From positions 62,001 through 126,000 of the forward strand of contig CANMTR010000008.1 of the NCBI GenBank assembly GCA_947500825.1: 64,000 nt of DNA, read 5' to 3'. A program made the translations under genes and the position numbers. The stretch's first letter is position 1; every line of letters begins with the position of its first letter. Below, piece by piece: positions 45,878-54,751 of the stretch. A model generated the notes under the pieces. It had not been told where the DNA came from, did no database searches, and saw only the letters and a program-made list of their open reading frames with translations. This DNA comes from an uncultured Paracoccaceae bacterium. Its GTDB lineage: Bacteria; Pseudomonadota; Alphaproteobacteria; Rhodobacterales; Rhodobacteraceae.

Positions 45878-47323
45878 TCAGGCGCGTTCGGGCGCGGCCT
45901 CGGCCTGGGAGAGCCAGAAGCGGCGGAAGAGGTTCTGCGCCACGCGCATCCGGTAGCCGCCCGAGGCGCGCATGTCGTCGATGGGGGCGAAGTCGTCGGG
46001 CAGGCGCGCGGCGGCGGCCGCGAAGCTGGAAGCGGCGAAGGGCTGCCCCGCCAGCGCGGCTTCGGCGGCCGCCGCGCGTTTCGGTGTGGCGGCCATGCCG
46101 CCGAAGGCGATGCGGGCCTCGGCGATGCGGTCGCCGTCGAGGGCGACGCGAAAGCCCGCCGCGACCGCCGAGATGTCCTCCTCCCGCCGCTTGGAGACCT
46201 TCCACGCGCCGTGGCGGTGGGCGGGGTTGGGGCGGGGCAGGCGGATCTCCTCCACGAACTCGCCGGGCCGGCGGTCCTGGCGGCCGTAGTCGAGAAAGAA
46301 GTCCTCAAGCGGCAGGGTGCGGCGCTCGTCGCCCCGGCGCAGGACCAGGCGCGCCCCGAGCGCGATCAGGACGGGGGGCATGTCGCCGATGGGCGAGCCG
46401 TTGGCGATGTTGCCCCCCAGCGTGCCCATGGAGCGCACCTGCCAGCCCGCGAACCTGTCCCAGTACTCCGTGAGGTGGGGATAGTCGGCCAGGATTGGCC
46501 GGGCGGCATCGGCGTAGCTTGCGTTGGCGCCGATGCGCAGCGTGTCGCCATCGCGGCGGATCGCGCGCAGATCGTCGAGATGGGCGGTGAAGATCGCCGG
46601 GGAGATGCTCCGCAGCCCCTTGGTGACCCACAGCCCCACATCGGTCGCACCGGCGACCAGGGTGGCCTCGGGCCGGGCGGCGTAGCGGCGGGCGAGGTCG
46701 GCGGTGTCGCGCGGCAGGACGGCGTGACCCTCGGCCCCCAGAGAGACGGCCGCGCCGTCGTCCATGGCCGCGAGGCGCGCGGCGACGGCCTCGCGCTCGG
46801 TCGCGAGCGGGTCGGCGGCGGCGTCGCCGTGGTCGGAGACGGTCATGCCCGCTGCGAGGATCGGGCCGTAGCCGGTGCAGCGGCACAGGTTGCCCTGGAG
46901 CGCCGTCTCGACCTGCGCCTTCGTGGGGCGGGGGTGGCGCATCCACAGGGCATAGAGGGCCATGACGATGCCCGGGGTGCAGAAGCCGCACTGGCTGCCG
47001 TGGTTGGCGACCATCGCCGCCTGGACGGGGTGGAGCGCGCCGCCCGGGCGGCTCAGGTGCTCGACGGTGACCACGTGGGCGAGATCGACCGAGGCCAGGA
47101 AGCGGATGCAGGCATTGACCGGCTCGTAGGCGAGGCGGCCCTCCCGCAGGCGGCCCACCAGCACGGTGCAGGCGCCGCAATCGCCCTCGGCGCAGCCCTC
47201 CTTGGTGCCGGTGAGGCGGCGCGCGAGGCGCAGGTGGTCGAGGAGCGTGTCGCCCGGGGCCACATCGGCCAGGCGGACCTCCGTGTCGTTGAGCAGGAAG
47301 CGGATCTCGGTGCGGTCGGGCAT
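45878..47323 (-). CDS. xdhA: Xanthine dehydrogenase FAD/iron-sulfur subunit XdhA
   Basis: A 481-residue subunit carrying two [2Fe-2S] clusters and FAD. Cluster II cysteines are C44, C49, C52 (EGCAEGDCGAC) and C72; cluster I cysteines are C112, C115, C147 and C149 (QCGFC, CRCTG). The FAD part from about residue 170 has ATLVAGATDVGLWVTK, MGTLGGNIANGSPIGDMPP and FFLDYGRQDRRPGEFVEEI. Electrons pass from XdhB through the clusters to FAD and NAD. First gene of the purine operon; a 24-bp palindrome lies 25 bases upstream. Confidence 0.96.
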   Translation of the reverse strand: MPDRTEIRFLLNDTEVRLADVAPGDTLLDHLRLARRLTGTKEGCAEGDCGACTVLVGRLREGRLAYEPVNACIRFLASVDLAHVVTVEHLSRPGGALHPVQAAMVANHGSQCGFCTPGIVMALYALWMRHPRPTKAQVETALQGNLCRCTGYGPILAAGMTVSDHGDAAADPLATEREAVAARLAAMDDGAAVSLGAEGHAVLPRDTADLARRYAARPEATLVAGATDVGLWVTKGLRSISPAIFTAHLDDLRAIRRDGDTLRIGANASYADAARPILADYPHLTEYWDRFAGWQVRSMGTLGGNIANGSPIGDMPPVLIALGARLVLRRGDERRTLPLEDFFLDYGRQDRRPGEFVEEIRLPRPNPAHRHGAWKVSKRREEDISAVAAGFRVALDGDRIAEARIAFGGMAATPKRAAAAEAALAGQPFAASSFAAAAARLPDDFAPIDDMRASGGYRMRVAQNLFRRFWLSQAEAAPERA

Positions 47324-47347
47324 GGGGCTCTCCCTGGCCTGCCTCCG

Positions 47348-47371
47348 TCCGGGCGGCGCGCGCCGCCCGGA
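47348..47371. promoter_or_regulatory. 24-bp perfect palindrome upstream of xdhA
   Basis: The half site TCCGGGCGGCGC is followed directly by its exact reverse complement. It sits 25 bases before the xdhA start, inside the likely leader or promoter of the purine operon. As DNA it is a strong candidate operator; as RNA it would form a very stable hairpin just ahead of the start. No XdhR-type regulator gene is next to it. Confidence 0.55.
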
Positions 47372-47695
47372 TCGGGTCGAGGCGGAAGGGTATGGCAGAT
47401 CGCCGCGGAAAGTCGAGGGCGACGGGAGGGGGGGTTGGACGGACCCGCGGCGGACGCGAGGCCGCGGACCGATGCGGGATCGGCGAAACGCGGTTCTGCG
47501 TGGCGGACGAAAAGGGGCGGTGGGCCTTGACCGGGCGCGGCGGGCTCTCCTAGCTGTCGGGGACGGAACGCCCGGGACGCGGTGCCGCCGTCCGGGGCCG
47601 GGCCCCGGCGGGCGGTGCGAGACCGGGCGGCCCGCGCCGCCATACATCGCAGGGGCCGCCCGTTGACCCCCCGAAGCCCGCCCGAGGAGCCCCGG
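47372..47695. other. Divergent intergenic region between xdhA and acyl-CoA dehydrogenase
   Basis: No gene is seen in these 324 bases. A TTGACC (47527-47532) with CTAGCT 17 bases on (47550-47555) is a weak candidate promoter for the acyl-CoA dehydrogenase gene. Several GC-rich short inverted repeats lie near 47570-47630, none outstanding. Confidence 0.3.
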
Positions 47696-49000
47696 ATGCG
47701 CCACGCCACGCCCGACGACCAGCTCAACGACCTGTCCATGTCCGAGCGGGCCCGCCCGCTCCTGGGAAAGGTGATCCGCCACATCACCGAGGCCTGCGAC
47801 CCCGCCGAGCCCGAATACGAGCGGCTGGGGGAGGGGCGCGCGGAGCGGTTCAGCTTTGCGCCCGGACAGCTCGAGATCCTCGACGAGCTGAAGGCGAAGG
47901 CCAGGGCGGCGGGGCTGTGGAACTTCTTTTTACCCGACAGCGAGACCGGGGAGGGGCTGTCGAACCTCGACTACGCCTATGTGGCGTTCGAGCTGGGCAA
48001 GAGCGCGCTGGCCGCCGAGTCCCTCAACTGCGCCGCGCCGGACACCGGCAACATGGAGGTGCTGGAGCGAGTCGGCACGCCCGCCCAGAAGGAGCGCTGG
48101 CTGAAGCCGCTCATGGCGGGCGAGATCCGCTCGGCCTTCGCCATGACCGAGCCCGACGTGGCCTCGTCGGATGCCAAGAACATCTCCACCCGCGCGGTGC
48201 TGGAGAACGGCGAGTGGGTCATCGACGGCGAGAAGTTCTACATCTCGGGGGCGGGCGACCCGCGCTGCAAGGTGATGATCGTCATGTGCAAGACCTCGCC
48301 CGAGGCCGAGACGTTCCGCCAGCAGAGCCAGATCCTGGTGCCGATGGACACGCCGGGCGTGCAGGTGCTGGGGCCTATGCACGTCTTCGGCCAGGACGAC
48401 GCGCCCCACGGGCACATGCATATCCGCTTCGACGACGTGCGGGTGCCCGAGGAGAACGTGCTGTGGGGCGAGGGGCGCGGCTTCGAGATCAGCCAGGTGC
48501 GGCTGGGGCCGGGGCGCATCCACCACTGCATGCGCTCCATCGGCGCGGCGGAGAAGGCGCTGGACCTGATGATCGACCGCGGCATCACCCGCGAGGCCTT
48601 CGGCAAGAAGGTGATCGACCTGGGCAAGAACATGGAGACGATCTCGCGCGCGCGGATCGACATCGACGCCATGCGGCTGATGGTGCTCAAGGCGGCGAAG
48701 GCGATGGACGTGCTCGGCAACAAGGAGGCGCGGGTCTGGGTGTCGAAGGCCAAGGCGATGGTGCCCGAGCGGTGCTGCGACATCATCGACCAGGCCATGC
48801 AGATGCACGGCGCCACCGGGATCAGCCAGTGGTCGGACCTGCCGCAGATGTACGTCAAGCAGCGCACCCTGCGCTTCGCCGACGGGCCGGACGAGGTGCA
48901 TCACCACGTGATCGCCCGTGCCGAGCGCAAGGCCTACGAGGAGTCGGACGACCGCCGCTCGACCGTCGCGGCGGCGACCGCGCGGGCGGGCAAGAGCTGA
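47696..49000 (+). CDS. Acyl-CoA dehydrogenase (ACAD10/11-like)
   Basis: A 434-residue flavoprotein. The family segments are FFLPDSETGEGLSNLDYA, AFAMTEPDVASSDAKNIST (FAD and substrate contact), EWVIDGEKFYISGAG, GPGRIHHCMRSIGAAEKALD, and the late MQMHGATGISQWSDLPQMYV and RTLRFADGPDEVHHHVIARAE. These resemble the ACAD domain of ACAD10/11, which handles 4-hydroxy and other less common acyl-CoAs. GAGGAG precedes the ATG. A phosphotransferase-type partner kinase usual for that group is not adjacent. It converges with the SDR gene. Confidence 0.9.
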   Translation: MRHATPDDQLNDLSMSERARPLLGKVIRHITEACDPAEPEYERLGEGRAERFSFAPGQLEILDELKAKARAAGLWNFFLPDSETGEGLSNLDYAYVAFELGKSALAAESLNCAAPDTGNMEVLERVGTPAQKERWLKPLMAGEIRSAFAMTEPDVASSDAKNISTRAVLENGEWVIDGEKFYISGAGDPRCKVMIVMCKTSPEAETFRQQSQILVPMDTPGVQVLGPMHVFGQDDAPHGHMHIRFDDVRVPEENVLWGEGRGFEISQVRLGPGRIHHCMRSIGAAEKALDLMIDRGITREAFGKKVIDLGKNMETISRARIDIDAMRLMVLKAAKAMDVLGNKEARVWVSKAKAMVPERCCDIIDQAMQMHGATGISQWSDLPQMYVKQRTLRFADGPDEVHHHVIARAERKAYEESDDRRSTVAAATARAGKS

Positions 49001-49031
49001 TCCGGGGCCGCGGGCCGGGCAGGGTCGGGGC

Positions 49032-49796
49032 CTATTCGGCGATCGACCAGCCGCCGTCGACGATCAGGGTCTGGCCGGTCGTCCAGGCGCCGGCGGGGCT
49101 CGACAGGAACAGGGCGGCGCCGGCGATGTCGTCGGGCTCGCCCAGGCGCTTGAGGGCGTAGCTGTCGGCCACCTCGCGGGCGCGGCCCTCGTCCTCCCAC
49201 AGCTTGCGGGCGAAATCGGTCCTGACCACGGCGGGGGCGATGCCGTTGGCGCGGATGTTGTCGGCCCCGTAGGACACCGCGAGGTTGCGCACGAGCTGGG
49301 CGTCGGCGGCCTTGGTCAGGGCGTAGGTGCCCAGCATCCCCGAGCCTTTGAAGCCCGCGATGGACGAGATCACCACGATGGCGCCGTCGCGCTGCGCCTG
49401 CATGTGGGGGATCACGCGCCGGGCGAGGCGCATGTTGGAGCGGATGTTGACGCGGATGGTCTTGTCGAAGGCCTCGTCGGGGATGTCGAGGAAGGGGCCG
49501 TAATAGGGGTTCACGGCGGCGTTGCACACGAGGATGTCGACCCCGCCCAGCTCGGCCTCGGTGCGGTCCACCAGGGCGTCGAGCGCGTCGTCGCGGGAGA
49601 TGTTGGCGGCGATGGGCACGGCGTGGCCGCCGCGCCCGTTGATGCCCTCGGCGACCGCCTCGCAATCCTCCGCCGTGCGGCTGGAGACGACGACGCGCGC
49701 GCCCGCCTCGGCCAGGAGCTCGACGATGGCGCGCCCGATCCCCTTGGTCGAGCCGGTGACGAGCGCGGTCTTGCCGGCGAGATCGAACAGGCGCAT
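49032..49796 (-). CDS. Short-chain dehydrogenase/reductase (SDR)
   Basis: A 254-residue classical SDR. The cofactor loop is LVTGSTKGIGRAIVE with NAAVNPYYG following; VVISSIAGFKG supplies the catalytic Ser and TYALTKAAD the Tyr and Lys. The C-terminus has WTTGQTLIVDGGWSI. GGGGAGGA lies before the chosen ATG. NAD(P)-dependent oxidoreductase of unknown substrate; proximity to the acyl-CoA dehydrogenase suggests fatty or ketoacyl substrates, and DHRS4-like 3-oxo reductases look similar. Confidence 0.9.
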   Translation of the reverse strand: MRLFDLAGKTALVTGSTKGIGRAIVELLAEAGARVVVSSRTAEDCEAVAEGINGRGGHAVPIAANISRDDALDALVDRTEAELGGVDILVCNAAVNPYYGPFLDIPDEAFDKTIRVNIRSNMRLARRVIPHMQAQRDGAIVVISSIAGFKGSGMLGTYALTKAADAQLVRNLAVSYGADNIRANGIAPAVVRTDFARKLWEDEGRAREVADSYALKRLGEPDDIAGAALFLSSPAGAWTTGQTLIVDGGWSIAE

Positions 49797-49897
49797 GGCA
49801 TCCTCCCCTAGTGTGGGCGAAATTGAACGGGCCGGGCCCGGGGTTGTCAACGAGACGCGGAACGATATTCTGCCATGCGAAACGTGAGGAGCTCCCG

Positions 49898-50902
49898 ATG
49901 CCGCTGCCCCCCGCCCTGTCCGCGCTGCGGCTGCCGATGGTGGCGGCGCCGCTGTTCATCATCTCCAACCCCGAGCTGGTGATCGCGCAGTGCAAAGCCG
50001 GGGTGGTGGGCAGCTTTCCGGCGTTGAACGCGCGCGAGCCCGAGGGCGACCCGCCGATGCTGGAGGCGTGGCTGAAGCGCATCACCGAGGAGCTGGATCG
50101 CCACAACCAGGCCAACCCCGACGCCCCCGCCGCCCCCTTCGCCGTCAACCAGATCGTGCACCGCTCGAACGCGCGGCTGGAGCGCGACATCGAGATCTGC
50201 GCGCGCTGGAAGGTGCCGATCTGGATCACCTCGCTGGGTGCGCGCCCGGAGGTGAACGAGGCCGCCCACGGCGCGGGGGGGATCGTGCTGCACGACGTGA
50301 TCGACGACCGCTTCGCGCGGAAAGCCGTCGAGAAGGGCGCCGACGGGCTGATCGCGGTGGCCGCGGGCGCGGGCGGGCACGCGGGGCGGCAGTCTCCCTT
50401 CGCGCTGGTGCGCGAGATCCGCGACTGGTTCGACGGGCCGCTCCTGCTGTCGGGCTCCATCGCCACGGGCGCCGGGGTGCTGGCCGCGCAGGCGATGGGC
50501 GCGGACCTCGCCTATGTGGGATCGGCCTTCATCGCCACCGACGAGGCGGGGGCGGAGGAGGACTACAAGCGCATGATCGTGGAGGGGCGTGCCTCGGACA
50601 TCGTGACTTCGGCGCTGTTCACGGGGGTCTCTGGCAACTATCTGCGCCCGTCGATCGAGCGCGCGGGGCTCGACCCCGACGACCTGCCCGAGGACGACAC
50701 CAAGATGAACTTCGGCGACGGCGCCTCGAAGCCCAAGGCGTGGAAGTCGATCTGGGGCGCGGGACAGGGGATCGGCGCGGTGGACCGGGTGGTACCCGCC
50801 GCCGACCTCGTCGCCCGGCTGGCCTCGGAATACGAAGCCGCGCGGGCGCGCCTGGCGGCCTCGGCGGACACGCCGCGGCGGGGCGGTGACGCGGGCCCAT
50901 GA
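49898..50902 (+). CDS. Nitronate monooxygenase/2-nitropropane dioxygenase family protein
   Basis: A 334-residue FMN TIM-barrel protein. It starts LPMVAAPLFIISNPELVIAQ and has VVGSFPALNAR, NQIVHRSNARLERD, LIAVAAGAGGHAGRQSPFALV (FMN phosphate and active-site His), LSGSIATGAGVLAAQAMGADLAYVG and GSAFIATDEA. Such enzymes oxidise nitronates or act as enoyl reductases. It is divergent from the SDR gene and its stop overlaps the start of the IclR gene (ATGA), suggesting autoregulation by that regulator when intact. Confidence 0.9.
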   Translation: MPLPPALSALRLPMVAAPLFIISNPELVIAQCKAGVVGSFPALNAREPEGDPPMLEAWLKRITEELDRHNQANPDAPAAPFAVNQIVHRSNARLERDIEICARWKVPIWITSLGARPEVNEAAHGAGGIVLHDVIDDRFARKAVEKGADGLIAVAAGAGGHAGRQSPFALVREIRDWFDGPLLLSGSIATGAGVLAAQAMGADLAYVGSAFIATDEAGAEEDYKRMIVEGRASDIVTSALFTGVSGNYLRPSIERAGLDPDDLPEDDTKMNFGDGASKPKAWKSIWGAGQGIGAVDRVVPAADLVARLASEYEAARARLAASADTPRRGGDAGP

Positions 50903-51722
50903 CGCCGGGCGCGGCGCGCGACGGGTTTGACCCCGGGGACGCCCCGGGGAGCACGGACCGCGCCTTCGTCACCGCGCTGGCGCGGGGCTTGGAGGTGCTG
51001 CGCTGCTTTCGGCCGGGCGAGGTCGGCCTGTCCAACAGCGACATCGCGCAGCGCACCGGCCTGCCCCGGCCCACGGTCACGCGGCTGACCCATACCTTAC
51101 GCCGGATGGACTACCTCGTGCAGGTGGAGGCGACGGGGCAATACCGCCTGGGCGCGGGGGTGCTGCAGCTCGGCTACGGCGTGCTGGCCGGGATCGGCCT
51201 GGCGGGCCGCGCGGCGGAGGTGATGCGGGTGCTGCAGGAGAGCGGACCCAACCCCAACGTGACCGTCGCCCTGGGCGAGCCCACCGCTTCGGCGTGATCT
51301 ACACCGCCGTTCACCGAGCCACGGGGGACGTGTCGCTGACCATGAACGTGGGGGCGCGGCTGCCACTGTTCCGCTCGGCCATCGGGCGGGCGATGATGAG
51401 CGCCATGGCTCCGACCGCGCGCGACGAGATCCTGGCGCGGGTCAAGGCGGCGGGCCGCCACGACATGGGGCAGGTGCGCGCCGACCTGACGCAGGCGGCT
51501 GAGGAATATGCCGCGCACGGCTATTGCTCGTCGTTCGGCGACTGGACGCCCAATGTCAGCGGCATCGCGGTGCCGGTGCTGTCGCTGAACGGCGACCGGT
51601 TGTTCGCCATGAACCTGGGCGCGCCGAGCTTCCTGACCTCGGAGGCGGAGATGCGCGAGGTCCATGCCCCGCGCCTGATCGCCGCCGGGCGGAGCTTGAG
51701 CGACGTTCCCGGCCGGCTCTGA
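50899..51722 (+). pseudogene. IclR-family regulator interrupted by a one-base frameshift
   Basis: The first frame encodes the IclR winged helix (ALARGLEVLRCFRPGEVGLSN, then DIAQRTGLPRPTVTRLTHTL) and ends abnormally at VTVALGEPTASA. The downstream frame picks up exactly where the family continues (HRFGVIYTAV, then VSLTMNVGARLPLFRSAIGR) to the normal end. Losing one base near 51280-51282 explains it; a GAG-CGC-CAC reading would restore a full protein of about 274 residues. It is either a recent pseudogene or a sequencing error. When whole it would control the nitronate monooxygenase gene it overlaps. Confidence 0.88.
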
Positions 51723-51756
51723 TCCGGCCGGGACACGGGCCGGAGTCCGGTCCCCG

Positions 51757-52329
51757 TCAGGAGGCGGGGGAGGTCTCCATCGAGATCGTCACCTCCACCT
51801 CGGCGGGGATGACGGGCGTGAAGGCGCCGAGCTCGAAATTGGTGCGGTCGAGCGTCGTCGTGGCCAGGAAGCCGGTGGAGGGATCGCCCTGGGGGCCCGT
51901 GCCCTGCTGCGTCAGGGTGGTGTCGAGGACCACCTCGTTGGTGATGCCGTTCAGGGTCAGGTCGCCGGTGATCTCGGCGGTATCCTCGCCCGTCACCTCG
52001 ATGGAGGTGGACTCGAACGTGATCATGCTCTCCTGCGCGTCGGTGAAGAAGTCGCCCGACTGCATGAGGTGCTCGGTGAACTCGGGCGTCACGACGATCG
52101 CCGAGGTGGGGATCTGGATCGACACGCTCGAATTGGCCGGGTCTTCCTGGTCGAACATCACGTCGCCCTGGATGTCGAAGACGATGGCGCGGGTGGTGGA
52201 GAAGCCCGCGTGGTTCCAGGAGGCGACGAGCTCGCTGTGGGCGGGGTCGATGTCGTAGGGCTGCGGCTCGGCGAAGGCGGCGCCGGCAAGGAGGCTCGCG
52301 GCGGCGGCGGTCGAGAGGATGCGTGTCAT
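51757..52329 (-). CDS. YceI-family periplasmic protein
   Basis: A 190-residue exported protein with a signal peptide (MTRILSTAAAASLLAGAAFA) and a YceI lipocalin-like beta barrel: YDIDPAHSELVASWNHAGFS, MITFESTSIEVTGEDTAEITG and LTLNGITNEVVLDTTL are the usual strands. Family members bind polyprenoid or similar lipids in the periplasm. A short GC stem (CCGGCC and GGCCGG, 51724-51743) lies between its end and the convergent IclR remnant. Confidence 0.9.
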   Translation of the reverse strand: MTRILSTAAAASLLAGAAFAEPQPYDIDPAHSELVASWNHAGFSTTRAIVFDIQGDVMFDQEDPANSSVSIQIPTSAIVVTPEFTEHLMQSGDFFTDAQESMITFESTSIEVTGEDTAEITGDLTLNGITNEVVLDTTLTQQGTGPQGDPSTGFLATTTLDRTNFELGAFTPVIPAEVEVTISMETSPAS

Positions 52330-52455
52330 CTGGGGTCCTTCGGTTGTGTCCGGTCGGGGTCGTCCCGTCTGCGGCAGAGATAGCCTATCGGGTCGGGAGG
52401 GGCGCCCCCCGTCGCGAGAGACGTCTTATGCACCTGCGCACGAAACTCCCCCGGG

Positions 52456-52488
52456 GCCGGGCGCCTCGGCGCTCAGGGGGCGCCCGGC
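52456..52488 (-). terminator. Hairpin at the end of the ten-gene peptide operon
   Basis: On the minus strand GCCGGGCGCC (52488-52479) and GGCGCCCGGC (52465-52456) form a perfect 10-bp stem whose 13-base loop contains the gntR stop codon. It can terminate or protect the operon transcript; no clear T-run follows. Confidence 0.45.
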
Positions 52489-53165
52489 GCGTCGTGCCCG
52501 CGGCCGCGCAGGACGGCGCGATTCACGTCGAGGAGGTGCACCTCCATGTGTCGCGCGGCCTCCGCCCCGTCGCGGGCGGCGATGGCCTCGAACAGGACGC
52601 GGTGCTGGGCGCCGAACCTGGTCATCGCCTCGGGGGTATGGCTGAGCCGGCGGCTCGCGTCCCAGGTGGCGAGCTTGCGGACGGTGCGGATGGAATCGAA
52701 GATCTCCAGGAACAGGGGATTCCGGGCCGTCAGGGCGATCTGGTAGTGGTAGATGTCGTCGGCGGCCTCGTAGGAGCCCTGCCATTCGAGGTTCAGCGTC
52801 GCCCGCATCGCCTGTTCGAGCCGCGAGAGGTCGTCGCTGCGGGCGCGCAGGGCGGCGAGGGCGGCGAGGGCGGGCTCGATCTCCAGCCGGACCTCCATGA
52901 TGTCCTGGGGCGTGACCTCGCGCGCGATGCGGCCCAGGGGGCCGGAGCGGTCGTGGGTGGGGGGGGCCGCGAAGGTCCCGCGGCCCTGGCGGCGATAGAC
53001 GACGCCTGCCTCCTCCAGGTCGTCGAGCGCCTGGCGCAGCCTGGCCCGGCTGATCCCGAAGCGGTCGGCCAGGTGCCGTTCGGGCGGCAGGCGGCCGTCG
53101 GCGGGAAGCTCGCCCGAGGCGATGAGGGTGGTCAGCCCCTCGGTGATGCGGCGCACGTCGCTCAT
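52473..53165 (-). CDS. GntR-family (FadR subfamily) transcriptional regulator
   Basis: A 230-residue regulator. The N-terminal winged helix shows LPADGRLPPERHLADRFGIS and RARLRQALDDLEEAGVVYRRQGRG; the C-terminal FCD domain is all helical with DIMEVRLEIEPALAALAALR, DIYHYQIALTARNPLFLEIF and HRVLFEAIAARDGAEAARHMEVHL, including the metal-binding Asp and His positions. It is the last gene of the peptide/GGT operon (start overlaps tauE-like stop), so it probably controls that operon, and the inverted repeat at the operon start is a candidate target. Confidence 0.92.
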   Translation of the reverse strand: MSDVRRITEGLTTLIASGELPADGRLPPERHLADRFGISRARLRQALDDLEEAGVVYRRQGRGTFAAPPTHDRSGPLGRIAREVTPQDIMEVRLEIEPALAALAALRARSDDLSRLEQAMRATLNLEWQGSYEAADDIYHYQIALTARNPLFLEIFDSIRTVRKLATWDASRRLSHTPEAMTRFGAQHRVLFEAIAARDGAEAARHMEVHLLDVNRAVLRGRGHDAPGAP

Positions 53166-53995
53166 AGTGCCCCGTAGAGATCCCGGAACATCCGCAGGGA
53201 GGTGGCCAGCAGGAACAGCCCGAAGCCCAGGCGCAGGCCGCGGCGCGGAATCCGGTGGGCGATGGCCACGCCCAGGCGGGCGAAGGGGACCGTCAGGGGG
53301 ACGATGAGCAGGGCCGCGGCGATGTTCACGTAGCCCAGCGACAGCGGCGGCAGCCCGGACGCGCCGAGGCCGGTCAGCACATAGGTCACCGCGCCGGGCA
53401 GCCCGATGACGAAGCCGATGGCCGCCGACGTGCCCACCGCGCGCCGGATGTCGTAGCCCAGGAAGTTGAGGAGCGGCACGCAGACCGTGCCGCCGCCGAT
53501 CCCCATCATCGCCGAGATCGCCCCGGCCACGACGCCGAAAGCCGCCCAGACGGGGCGGGAGAAGCTCCGCGCCGGGCCTGTGCCGGGACCGCCGCGCAGG
53601 ATCATGTCGCAGGCCACGAGGAGGGCCACGACCGCGAACACGCCCACCAGCACGAGGCCTGAGACGACCCCGCCCAGAAGCGCCCCGATCACCACGCCCG
53701 CCAGGATCGACGGCCCCCAGAGGCGCAGGAGCGCGAAGTCGACCGCGCCCTTGCGGTAGTGGCCCCAGGCGGAGCTGAGCGAGGTGAAGACGATGGTGGC
53801 GAGCGAGGTGCCGACCGCGACCTGCATGACCCGGGCCGTGTCCATGTCAGTGAGCGACAGCGCGAGGTAGAGGGCGGGGACGATGACGATGCCGCCGCCC
53901 ACCCCCAGGAGGCCCGCGAGGGTCCCCCCGAGGATGCCGGCGGCGATGGCGGGAAGCGCTATCGCCGCGACGAGCTGTGCAACCTGTCCGTCCAT
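53162..53995 (-). CDS. TauE/SafE family sulfite/anion exporter
   Basis: A 277-residue membrane protein with about eight hydrophobic segments in two similar halves: GGTLAGLLGVGGGIVIVPAL near the start and AISAMMGIGGGTVCVPLL in the middle are the paired GxGGG motifs of the family. Studied members export sulfite, sulfoacetate or related organic anions. Its place in a gamma-glutamyl peptide operon suggests export of a sulfur compound released from a Cys- or taurine-containing peptide; that is an inference. Overlaps gntR by four bases and starts one base after the DUF1028 gene. Confidence 0.9.
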   Translation of the reverse strand: MDGQVAQLVAAIALPAIAAGILGGTLAGLLGVGGGIVIVPALYLALSLTDMDTARVMQVAVGTSLATIVFTSLSSAWGHYRKGAVDFALLRLWGPSILAGVVIGALLGGVVSGLVLVGVFAVVALLVACDMILRGGPGTGPARSFSRPVWAAFGVVAGAISAMMGIGGGTVCVPLLNFLGYDIRRAVGTSAAIGFVIGLPGAVTYVLTGLGASGLPPLSLGYVNIAAALLIVPLTVPFARLGVAIAHRIPRRGLRLGFGLFLLATSLRMFRDLYGAL

Positions 53996-53996
53996 G

Positions 53997-54749
53997 TCAG
54001 CGGCCGGTATCGGTGGCGCGGGAGCGGCTGGCGATGCCCTCCGCCCCGCGGCGCTCCGCCTCGGCGCGGATCGCGGAATCGATCGGGGCGCGATCGGTCA
54101 TGCCGGAGAAGTTCGCCGTGGTGCCGAAGGCCTGGGCGACGTGGGCGTAGCGTTCGCGGGACACGTCGAGGAGGCGGTCGAGCTCGGACAGGGGGTCGTC
54201 GTGGTCGTCGGCGCGCAGGTCGAGCACCGCGTAGGCCTCGCCGCGATGGATCTTGAGCCCGGCGGCCTGGCGCCCGCGCCGGTCGCCGCCCGCCACCTCG
54301 CCCGCGCGCATGGCGTGGAGGAGCCGGTCGGGCATGGGACGGTCGGAGGCCTCGGCATAGGCGTCGAACACGGCCTCGACCACCTCGCCGCCCGCGAGCA
54401 TGTTGCCGGCGACGGAATGGGTCTCGCCGGTCAGGTGGCCGCACCATGCGACGCAGTCCTGCCCCGTATGGGCGGCGAACCGCCCCTGCGCATCGAGCAT
54501 GTGGCACTGCCTGATCGCCTGCCCGCCATCGCGGCACACGAGGTCCGACAGGACCGCCTCGGCGTGTTCGCCCCGCTCCAGCCGGGCGAGCCCCTCGGTC
54601 CCCCAGAGGGGATTGACGAAGGCCTGCGTGGCCACGGCCGCGCGGGCGCCGGCATGGGGGACGATGGCGCCGCAGGCGAAGAAGCGCGAGGCGACGGCGA
54701 TGCCGATCTCGCCCGTTCCGGGGTCGCGGGCGATGAGGGACCAGGTCAT
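53997..54749 (-). CDS. DUF1028 family protein, Ntn-hydrolase-like
   Basis: A 250-residue protein of the DUF1028 family. The start MTWSLIARDPGTGEIGIAVA is typical: after methionine removal the N-terminus is Thr2, as in Ntn hydrolases, the superfamily to which the known structures belong. ASRFFACGAIVPHAGARAAVATQA and HSVAGNMLAGGEVVEA follow; the C-terminal quarter has LKIHRGEAYAVLDLRADDH and DPLSELDRLLDV. No signal peptide, so cytoplasmic. Its substrate is unknown. It lies two bases after the gamma-glutamyltransferase gene, so two Ntn hydrolases are made side by side. Confidence 0.9.
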   Translation of the reverse strand: MTWSLIARDPGTGEIGIAVASRFFACGAIVPHAGARAAVATQAFVNPLWGTEGLARLERGEHAEAVLSDLVCRDGGQAIRQCHMLDAQGRFAAHTGQDCVAWCGHLTGETHSVAGNMLAGGEVVEAVFDAYAEASDRPMPDRLLHAMRAGEVAGGDRRGRQAAGLKIHRGEAYAVLDLRADDHDDPLSELDRLLDVSRERYAHVAQAFGTTANFSGMTDRAPIDSAIRAEAERRGAEGIASRSRATDTGR

Positions 54750-54751
54750 CC

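Noticed and set aside
51294-51722. Separate small gene for the second half of the IclR protein
   Set aside because: It lacks its own ribosome-binding site and matches exactly the effector domain missing from the preceding frame.
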